Assembly (NCBI GenBank): GCA_903813345.2 | Contig: CAIIXF020000004.1 | Coordinates: 600,513-664,512 of the forward strand | Length of the DNA: 64,000 nt | Direction of reading: 5' to 3' | Origin: Owenia fusiformis | Taxonomy: Eukaryota > Annelida > Polychaeta > Sabellida > Oweniidae | Shown here: positions 49,001 through 61,000 of the stretch, piece by piece | How the letters are laid out: each line of letters begins with the position of its first letter | Numbering within the stretch: position 1 is the first letter of the stretch | Made by a program: the position numbers and the translations under genes | Notes under the pieces: generated by a model | Databases searched by the model: none | Seen by the model: only the letters and a program-made list of their open reading frames with translations | What the model was told of the DNA's origin: nothing

Positions 49001-52000
49001 GGGGCATTACATGGATCAAGTACTCTTAAAACTCTTGATTGCCTGAAGTGGAAACCACTTGAGTCCAGAAGGAGAGACAAAAATCTTATTATTATGTTTA
49101 AAATTTGTAGAAATATGGCACCCGATTATATTGTTGAATGTTTTGACCATTATAAATCTGAGCAAAGAAGGGTTCTCAGAACCCATAGACCTTTCCAAAT
49201 ACCGGTTAAATCAAGTGCACGACTAATTAATGGACCAGTGCTAAGATTGATCTCTGAATGGAATAAGTTATCACTAGAAGAGAGGTCTACTCCCACCATC
49301 TCTTTGTTCAAAAGTAAAATCAAAAAGAAATCTTCAAAGTTTAATGACTTCAATACAACTTCTAAACTCAATCTTTCTCGAAAACAAGAAATTACCTTAA
49401 ACAGAATTAGATGCGGACTCTATTTTGAATCTCAAAAGTTTGCTCATAATTTTCCCAACACAACTAATCTATGTGTCTGTGGTAAGAGTGCAACCCCTAA
49501 ACACCTGATTCTGCAATGTAAGCGCCATTCAACACAAAGGAAAAACCTTGAAGAAACCCTTGAGCAGCAAAACCTTGAGACCCATCTCAGTGGACAAGAC
49601 AAAATTGAATTTTTAATTTTCAAAAATTCATTCTCAATTCAACAAGATTCTCAACTAAAAGGAAGGTTCGTTGATTTTATTCTTAGCTTAACCTAACCTA
49701 TTTTATTTTGATTTACTTTTCACCATTAGGTGTAGGCTACTAGTTAGCACATTTATATGTATAACTCACTCAATTAATTAAATTAATTTAATTTATATTC
49801 ATTTCAAAACGCTAGCCTGTAATGCACATTGCGCTAGGCAGCGACCTGTGTAACTCTTTTGACTGCAATATGATTGAAATAAATGTATAATGAACCGAAA
49901 ATCTTAAAAAGTCCCGGAATTTTTTTTTTTACAAATTTTGTGAAAATTTTGCAAATTCTGTAGAAAAACTGCAAATTCTGAAAAGTCTGCAAATCCTGCA
50001 TATTTTTGAGAAACTGGCAATTGTGTAGCGCGATCAAACAGAACTCTGGAAAGTTTCACATCCCACATTGAGAACACACAACTAAAAACTGTTAGTAAAA
50101 TTATTCCATCATCATCATCTAACCAACTAAAACAAAACAAGTTCTAATGGAGGAGGGTAAGACCAACTAAGGGCCTAAATAGGAGGGCCTAAATGATTAT
50201 GGCCTAAATAGGAGGGCCTAAACAGTGTTTTTCCTAAGGCAAAATACATCACAGGACCACCGGACTGACAGGTTCTACATTTTGGCCAGTCCATACCAAA
50301 ACTCATCGGACATTCGGACCTGTAACTTCAGTTTAATCACCGGTCCGTGTGAAAACTAACCAGTCCAAGACTAAGAGAGAAATGAAAGTAACAAATTTTA
50401 GAGCGAATTTCTTGCGAATTCAGTTTCAAATCAGCCCATAATCGCATGTTTTTATACATGTTAAAGGTGACCTACTTCTCAGCGTACACTTAAACAGGCA
50501 ACATGCCTATTTTTGAAGAAAAAATGATGAAATATTATTTTAGACATGTTACTCTCACACTCAATCAAATATGATTAAAACTTTAATTTGGGATAATACT
50601 GAAGTGAAAAAAAAATTACTCGCATAGAAAACAGCATTTGAAGTTCAGATATCCAAAAAAGTGAATTACCACTTTTCACAAAGTGGATCTTTTAGATAAC
50701 TCTTGGATTAAAAGATGGCGTATGTTTGAAAATTCTATCAAAATCAAAGGATAATGTCATGCAAAAAACTTCGCCATCTTTCATTAGCATTGCTAAAAAC
50801 TTGACATATATAAATTGATAGATTGAAAATATTTTTTGATAATCTAGTGACAACTCTGATGTGGTCTGTTTGAGGTGTTTTTGGTGTCAAATGAAAGATC
50901 AGGTACTTATCAATCCATTGGAAATACTATGAAGATCAAAAGTAAAACTTCAATTTCCCAATAATATGCATTTATTCCCTTTAACTGCAAATTATATTGA
51001 ATTCGGACGAAATTTCCGAAAAAATCATCAAAAAATTAACTTTAAAGTTTACATTATTAATGCGCATGCGCATAATTCTATCGTTTTGAAAATGCTTTTG
51101 ATTGGTCGATCAACTAAAATTCACGTGCCATCACTCGTGGCTCACCATGAGGTCTGCATGCTTACGAATACGGTTTCACGATAGCCCTGATAAACAGGCG
51201 TAATAATCATGGGAATCTCGAAAACGATCCAATATATGACAAAATTAACCAACCAATCAGCGATCAGATTTTGCAATGATACCGAAAGATAAACCAAGGG
51301 CGAACGTAATACCTGGATCGTTCGCAAATTGGCGTTCGGTTTTTTACCGCACCCGATTTGAATTAGCCAATAAAACCTCACGCGGTGAAAAAATCGAGAT
51401 GATTACCCAAGAGTCTAATCAACCAATCGGAGAACAGTTTCTGTTTGATGCTGATAAAAAAATGATGATACGTAAACATCCTCCCGTGCAGCCAATTTCA
51501 CTAATATGATTTTTAGAATTTCAAGGTTTTACCGTAGATATAATGAGATTTCAGACAGCGATCGGACCAAATTTGGGAGTAAAGAAATGATTTTAGATGA
51601 AGAACCGGACACAGGCAGAATTGAGGACTGGCTACTTGATAAAATTCATTAGTCCGAAGCCCACATCACCGGAGATGTCCTATGGTCCGACGCTTAGGAA
51701 AAACACTGGGCCTAAATGTAAGGACCTAATGTAACGGCTTACCGTATCTTTAAACCACTGGAAGTAAAGCAAAACAGTAAAAGAATTTTGAAAAATTCAC
51801 AAAAGATGATAATGAAATATAAGAAACTAATGAAAACAAGCATAAAAATGAAGTGGTACCTAATTCTCATTTTTGGAATATTTTCGGAAAATATGAATAT
51901 CTTATTGAAACACTTATTTGTGGACTGGATACAACTTCATATTGGCAAAATGATGAGAGGATAGAAAGTTTGGCTCTTCAGTTTGGCTTGGTTTAAACCT

Positions 52001-55000
52001 CTCTGAGAAAATACATCTTGCTTTTTATGTACACAGATCAAATCAGGTGGATTTGAAAAATCCCTTTCTTGAAAATGTGAGCCACCTTTTATAAATCCCT
52101 CCCCCCCTTATGGAGACAGTACCACTTCATCTAATGTATGAATTACAAGAACTGCTATTTGTTTAGAACAGAGTGGCAAACTCAAACGTGTCATAAATCA
52201 CTCAGAATTACAGAGTGTTCATAAATCACTAAGAATTACAGAGTGTTCATAAATCACTCAGAATTACAGGGTGTTCATAAATCACTTAGAATTACAGGGT
52301 GTCCTTAAACCACTCAGAATTACAGGGTGTTCATAAATCACTCAGAATTACAGAGTGTTCATAAATCACTCAGAATTACAGGGTGTTCATAAATCACTCA
52401 GAATTACAGAGTGTTCATAAATCACTCAGAATTACAGGGTGTTCATAAATCACTTAGAATTACAGGGTGTCCTTAAACCACTCAGAATTACAGGGTGTTC
52501 ATAAATCACTCAGAATAACAGAGTGTTCATAAATCACTCAGAATTACAGGGTGTCCTTAAACCACTCAGAATTACAGGGTGTTCATAAATCACTCAGAAT
52601 AGCAGGTGCACAGGGTGTACAACAATACATAGCAGTGCAGACATGTGCAGACATGTGCAGACATGATTGTCATAATCAGAAAAATAAGCACGGTAACCTA
52701 AAGTTAAATCACTCAATGAAACGTGATAGATTAAGGTATATACAAAGGATATAAAGCGAATCAAATCAAAAATGTTCGACTAAAGGCTTGAGATTTTATA
52801 AAGTGCTAAATGCCTGAAAGAAACACCATTTTAACAATCCCAACACCAATCCTACCATTGTGACATTCCCACCATTGTGACATTCTCAACAGTGTGACAT
52901 TCCCTCCATTGTGACATTCCCACCATTATGACATTCTCAACATTGTGACATTTCCTCCAGTGTGACATTCCTACCATTGTGACATTTCCAACAGTGTGAC
53001 ATTTCCTCCAGTGTGACATTCCCACCATTGCGACATTCTCAACATTGTGGCATTCCCTCCATTGTGACATTCCCACCATTGTGATATTCTCACCATTATG
53101 ACATTCCCAACATTGTGACATTCCAGTCACTATGGTATCTCATAATTTAGATGCTGTCACTGACTGTACACATAGGCTATAAGAAAATCAATAACTTACA
53201 ACTGTCAAGACCTCCAAATCTTTCTTGTAAGTGCGCTCTGTCATCAGCAACTCTTTGGCAATGTAGTAAGCCCTATCAGCTGGGTACTTCTAAAACACAT
53301 AAACATTATAATTACATCAGGTTAAGATAAGAAAATGTTGTCCATAGAATTCTATTCCCGAGGTGGAGCAAAATTCTCATTTCAAGCGTGTGCACCTTGG
53401 TATTTAAATGCATGCGAGTTTATTGTGAAAATCTCAAGTGGGTGAGGGCCCACTTGCTCCCATGCTGGGGAAATCAATGTATACAACTTTTTTGTATCTG
53501 ATATGTATTTAATTATTTATCAAAAATCACAAACATATTTACATAACAGTGATATTAACACCCAACAAAGGGTGATTAAATTCATCAACAACTATTACTA
53601 AAAACTTCAACAAAAAGCTCAAACTTCTTTCATATCTGCACTGGAAAATTGGAGCAATTTGAAACTACAGGTGTTTGTAAATACTCATGTTATCTTATAA
53701 GTCAATAAGCATTTTTGCGAGGGTCTAGTTAGCATTAAAGAGGCACTAAGCAATTATTCTAACCTTTTGATTTTAATTAACTTGTTATATTAATTTCTCC
53801 AAAATAATTTGATATACCTTTCCTTTCAACATTAATTTGTACCTCATCCTTTAGATAAATGTGCACGCCCCATCCTTTAGATATATATCTTTTATTGACT
53901 CTTTAGATGTCATATGATGACATATTAGTCACTAAGGTAGAGCAGTTCTTCCCATTGTCGAGTTGAAGAACTGGTATCTTTATCCTGGCTAGAACCATAG
54001 ACAATTCTAGGCAGCGCCAGCCTTTTATCGAGTTAGCAGCACTCTAGTAATCGCCAGTATAGTTCAGCAGTCATAGGTCAAAGACAAATCACAAGAAGTG
54101 CTGTGACCTGTGCCTTAACCACTAGGCCAACCCGGCGACCACAGGTGTATCATATACATACAATCAAACATTATTTTACCTTTCTCCTTCCGTCATCCTC
54201 AGAGTCATGCTGATGTACAGGAGACCCCATACTAGCTGCACTAAGTTTATCTGATGTTGTAGAGCGAGATTTTGGCAATGAACGCTCATTTTCATCCCTA
54301 GTTACTGTGGTTACCACCGTTTCCTTGGTGATCTGAAGAGATAGGGGAGGAGGGTGCTAAGTGGGATGAGACAGAATAGAAACAGACTAGTGCACAGATA
54401 TTAGAAAATTACCCAGAGTTCATAGGAAAGTAATCTAGCCTCTGATTTTGCGATTTGAAATTGACCAATCAAAGAGCATATTTTAACCAAAGAGCACATT
54501 AAACCAATAACTGAGCATATAGGGAGGGGATCATCTTTAACGGAATACAACCACCTTATGCTTGTTAAAAAGAACAAGATCCTCGGACAAGTACCAATGA
54601 TTTTACAGTTTGACATCTGTCCAGTCAAAGAACATTTAGTCAAGGGTCATATTTAAGGGAATAGTTTGTCAACTTTTGAAAAGGGTAGTTGATACATTAT
54701 TAGAAAACATGGCAAGTTAGGAGAGATATTGTGTGGCATAACTGTGCATTAGGCTATTTCAGGAAAGGGTGCTACTTCTTTACCAAACTACATACACTGC
54801 CAGTACATCACACAAACCCAAAAATACAAATATATGCAATTTCCCCGATTAAGAATTATTTTTTGTTAGATCTTTAAAACAGAATTTGAATCACTGGTTG
54901 CTTTATTTGTAATTTCTATCTAAAAATTATATAGTACAGATTCTAAGTATTGACATAAAATTGTTTATATTCACGTCAATGTAGCGATAATATGAAAGAA

Positions 55001-58000
55001 TTCAAATAGAGCATGACGTGATGAAATTGTGGTAAAATGAAAAATTTGATGAAAAAGATGTGAAAAAATGTTGCATTGGATGAAATCACCAAATTCCAAA
55101 ATGATCTTAGTATGTTTGTAATAATTCACCAATTGTTAGAAAGGTGTATATTGTGATATATAATCTGGCAGTGTATTAGAATTAGCAAGCTCTTTATTTC
55201 TACATAGCTCTACAAGTAGATTATTAACTTATGTGCATTTAGTCATTAGACTAGTTTGCACTAAACCTCAACCTTCAGTATCATTAACATATGTGATATC
55301 AACATTTTTTTATCCTTTCATCTGGGGGTTTTAGGGCCATTATAAATAATACCGTCCAAACTATTTTTACTTTTAGGGTCATTATCAATAATACTACAAT
55401 TTCTTTATTGATTTTTTCATTTAGAAATTTTTAGGATCTAAACAGCTAAGTAGCTGTTTTTGTTGATTAAGATTTTCTGATTTTCATTCTAGGGGGCGAG
55501 ACAAAATATTAACTTTGTGTTATAATGTACATTGGCATTTTGACTTGACCCCTAAATACATTTCAATAATATCACATATGTTATTGACAAAGATTATAAT
55601 TGCAATTACACTACATTTCTAAGTTTCATTAGGAGGATAACTGAAAGCCATTAATCACCATAGAAACATTAATATTATAAAATGACAGCTTTTGGCAACA
55701 TGAAAAAGCTTCTAAAGCCATTTCTAATAATTACTTTATATATACCAATGGAAAGCTAGATTTGAAAAATGTGAAAAATGGTCGACCCATCACCTTTGTA
55801 TGATGACAGGTGACATGAGACACTGTGAAACAACAGACTCAGTCTTTAATACAATATAAAACACTGACGCTTTGATGAGGTTACCATGGCCTTTTATATT
55901 GTACTATGGCATTGTATATTGTACTATGGCCTTTTATATTGTACTATGGACTGGATGTGTGTATCAGAAATGTGTAAATTACAAGACATACAGAAATCTC
56001 TAAAATTAAAAGATTAAATTAGTGTCCTCCTAAATTCTCAAAAACCAGGTGCAAAAATTCATCTCTCATTTTCTAACTAAAAATCATATCCAAGACTCGT
56101 CAAAATATGGCAATTTTTCAAAAATTAGACAAAAATTGCCATTACTGATAAACTGATATTCAACAAGGTGGAGGATAAAATGCATGTTGAAAATCGGGTG
56201 CAGCACCTGGTTGTTTCAAGAAATTGGGGAGATCACTAGAAAAGTGAATGTGAGAGGTCATAATGATGATGTCATAATTACCTTAGTTGCCCTAGCAACA
56301 GATGGCGAAACAGAATTGACTTCCTGTAGAGGTTCTGGGGGAGGTGGAGGGAGTGGTTCTGGTTCATCATCATCCTGCAAAATATGCGCATATAAATGAG
56401 TCAATTATATATGCGCATTTAAATGAGTTCATTATATATGCGCATACTGATGAGGTAAATATGTATGCACATATTGATGAAATAATAATGTATACCTAAT
56501 ATACATGTTATATATGTAATGCATATATTAAAGGCAGAATCTGATCTATAGGGGGTGACAAAATTACAAGCAACATGTATAATTGACCTACCAATCTATT
56601 CCTTACAATATCAAATACAATATCTCCCAAAAGATTCACAATATGTTATAAATTGGTGAAGTTATTAATGATTCAAAGTGCAAAAATGATTGAAAATTGT
56701 TTAAATTCTCCCAAATAATAAGAATGGGAACCATTCTTATAGAAAAATAATACATTATTGTAAAAATATTTAGTTTTCCTGGAATAAAGTATGCACTTTT
56801 GTGATTTTTAGAAAATACATATGACAAGGAATGACATGAACCAAAAATGTTCTAAAATTGAAACATTTTTGTTTAGCCTGCTCGCTATATCTGATTCTCT
56901 CTTTAACTATTTTTGTATGCAGATACTACTTTGTGCTGATATTCAAGTTCTTTGAGGTGACACAAACCTGAATATATCTCTGGGAGGATGTAGTTGTTGT
57001 TGTGGTTACCGTGGTAACTGACTGAACTTGTGACCTTTGTTGCTCTATTTCCAAGGCATCTGAATAGGAGGGAAGTGGACTCACGTGACCGTTCTCTTTG
57101 GGTGACGATATGATAGGCTCAGACCTAGAAATAACAGAAATTTAATGCAATAAATAATAAAAAGATTAGGAAATGGGAAGAACACTTGAATCATTATGCA
57201 TGCATGTTTGAATGATTGATTATATATGCGCATATTGATGATTAAATTATACATGCGCATATTGATGATTTTATTATGTATGCACATATTGATGATTTAA
57301 TTAAACATGCGCATAGTGATGAGTTTATTAAGTATGTGCAAATTGAGAAGTTAATTTCAAATGTGCATATTAGTAAGTGATGAACTACTTTCATTTTAAG
57401 ATTATCTCAGAATAATACAAAGAGTCCATATTGCATTTAATCAAACCCAACTAACAACAAAACTTATAATTATAAAAAAACATAAATAACATCAACTACA
57501 TAATACTAATAATTGTTCAACAATAATTTCTTCTATCACCCAGTAAGGTTAGTAATATAATATTACTCAAAGCATGTATGAGAACAACATCTATTATTAG
57601 TTAAACCCTACTAGTCTAGAAAGGGATGAATGCCAAACTCTGAAGAGTGATTAGTTAAACACCACAAGAAAGGTCTATGGTAGGACATACAGTATGTGAT
57701 GGACATTAAGGTAGGCAGGTAGGAGTTGAGTGAAATGTGCATAATATCTGAAAATGAGTTCACTAGGCTCACCTTAAGATTGCAGTCAAACTGCAGGAAG
57801 CTCAGGGCTTTATTTATTGGGTTTTAATTTTGAGATCTTGTGAGTTTCAGGGGAGGTTTGAGACTATTTCAAGATCATTGAGTCATTTTGACATTTCACA
57901 AGATTGACCTCAATTGATTTTTCTGATTTTGCGAGATTTAAAAGAAAGCTTGTTATATTTCGGTATGCAAAGGAAAGGTTCAACTCTGACATCATAATTA

Positions 58001-61000
58001 AAGTTATTTAAATTTCAACATAATTCTTAAGTTACCCAGGCAATCCAAAGCTAACTTGTAAGCCACATAGAAAGAATATAGAACAGATAGGCTTATACAC
58101 AAACTGGGTCACGAGCAATCAGGTATAAAATATTCCCACTGGACCCACCTTAAGGCTGTGTAAAGTTGAGAGGATACAACAAAATGCTAATGTGCCCGAA
58201 GACTGCCAATAGATGGCACAACCCACAGTTGGCTGGATTTTATGTATTGACTGAACATACATGTATAATTTAAAATAATCAAAAATACTCAGAGCAACTA
58301 ACACAAATCTTCCTTCATGTAGAAAAGTCAAAATAAAGGTTTGATTGATGAAGTGTATTTGTGTTGAAATAAAGCAATATTTACATGTTAACATAACATA
58401 ACATATTAACAGGAAGTGCATATCAATTCACTTTTGACCTGCCATCTATATGAGTCAACAAGCTCATTAAGTAACATAACCATAGACAGGATTAGCGTAG
58501 AGAATTGAAATGTTCGCATTATAACTTAACATTACAACATTGCCTTTAGGTAAGTTTACTGATGAAACATGAAATGAAGAAATAAACCCAAAATTGATGT
58601 TTTATTTATGTTTTAGTAATACACAAAAAGCATATTGCAACACAAAAGATAAAAATCCAAGAAAAGCAGTGCAATGATATGAAAGATCTAAAGTGCCACA
58701 ACAAAGCCCAACACAGGTTATATGTCACAAAGGATATATTGTCACAAAGGATATATTGTCACAAAGGTGATTGTGTCACAAAGGTGTATGTATCACAAAG
58801 GTGATTGTGTCACAAAGGTGTATGTGTCACAAAGGTTACTATACCTCTCTGGCTGCACTCTGTTAAGAACAAACATGCAATACATTACAATATTTAAACA
58901 AAGGATAATATAGTTTTTCCTTTTGGGTGTTATTATTTTCTGCAGGGCGTAATGAATTGAAATCAATAGTAATGCAGACAGCCATTTTTAAAGTTGCAAA
59001 TAAAAATTATTTTTGAAAGTTCTTAAAGTGCATTAAAGTGCTAAAATGCAAAATATGTTAAGGTGATGATTGACAAAGGTGATTATTACAAACACAATAT
59101 GATACAATACAATATGTCTATATTGGAAGTTGTTAAGCACAATTTGGTGATTTGCAAAGGAGGGGGTGACCATAATTGATTAACTCACCCTGTAGTAAAA
59201 GTTGGCCGTTCTCGCACTCCAGCTTCCTCCCTCATAGCTTCAGCAACTTCACTAATATTTTGATAATCGGGAGCAGGAGACCTAAATCTGGTGGCAAAAA
59301 CAAACAATATACAAAATATAAGAAAACCAAATCAAAGTGAAGTTGATGAAATAAAATGTATGTTATAGAGAACATGCAAAATATGATGTACATATGAACT
59401 GAGTTTAAAATAATGAAATAAAAGAAGCATTCGTAAACTTAAGAATTTCTAAGTCTCGTTCTCTTGCAATGATGTCACAATGTCCATATCAACAACAATT
59501 CATTCATGAATCATAAATTCGTGGACGATTTTGGTAATGCAACCGCCGTTCCAGGCATGTAATACACACTTTAAATGACATCGAAAATAAAGAAATTCAG
59601 GCATTACTGTACATTCACATTTTAGAGAAAAAGTCTGAAAGGCATGACAATATTTTCACATACCTGGGGTGGCGCGTCCTTTCTTCATCTTCCTCTAGAA
59701 TTTCTGGAATATTCCCAACTTCAGACGATCGTGATAATTCATGCTCCTCAATTTCCGGGTGATGAAGTTGCGAAAATACGGGAGCAGACATTTTTCTATC
59801 CACCATTTGTTTGTTTGTGGATGGTGGTGAATCGTAAGTATTATCCACCGCAGCTTTTGTCCGTTGAGACCGAGGTGATTTTTCTGATAAACTACCTGCA
59901 GAAGCTAGAACAATTTGAAAATCATTAGTCATGAAGTCCTTTAAACCTGTAAACTAAATCACTAAACGTGTAAACTAAATCACTAAACCTGTAAACTAAA
60001 TCACTAAACCTGTAAACTAAATCACTGTGCTCATTCTTCATTTTCACATAATTTTGCTCACAATGAAAAGAATGCGAATAAACCATTCATGAGTTCAACT
60101 TTTCTGATAAACTTTAATGTTTCTGAAGTTTCTGATAAACTATCTAAAATCTTTTCCTTTTTTGAAGTAAAAATGAAATAGTTTGTTCATTACTTATTAC
60201 ACCAACTAAAAACTTCAAGAAATTTTGGTTAAAGGAACCTATCCAGTCGAGTCCCTGGTAAAAATGGTGCAGAAAGTTATTGAAATAAACCATATTTTGA
60301 CAGCTAATCATTGCAAACTGGTGAAGCGTGTCAAGACTGAAATGGAACATCCACAAGACATATTAGGGTTCATTTGATAAATCAATGGAAATTTTTGAGG
60401 AACAACCTGCCCATCCCAAGGACTGAAATGAATAAATGTTTTGCAAAATTCCACATAAGATGTCAATGTTTCAATGTGAACATATGACCATTATGATGTC
60501 AATGTTTTAATTTGCACAAATGGTGTCAATGTTTTGATGTCAACAAATGATGTCATGTTTCAATGAACACATATAAACATTGAATTGTCATTGTTTAATG
60601 TCATATATTGATGTCAGTGTTAAACATCTATATATGGTTATTCGAATGTCAATGTATAAATTTTGAACAGAAAATCTTTATTAAATTTTTGTGTGGAATA
60701 TATCCTCCCTTAGAGGTGACATCAACCAATATTTCTGAATGATTTATTTCTAAAATCAAATCCTGATGTCAACAATTGATCAACATGATGTCAATATTTC
60801 AATTAGTGAAATGATGTCAGGGAAGTAATGAAGACACTGATATGAGAAACTAGTGATAAATGGGATCATAAATCAAAACCCAAATTATAACATTTCGAAA
60901 GTGAGCTCTGTACTAAACTGACAATGTCAATCATGTATGGCTAAATATTCACTCAAGATCAGCTAGTAATAAAACAACTTCACATTAAATGGACAAACAA

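Noticed and set aside
51276-51509. 77-aa ORF as hAT transposase remnant
   Set aside because: It lies inside the hAT-like element, but I see no DDE or hAT dimerisation motif.
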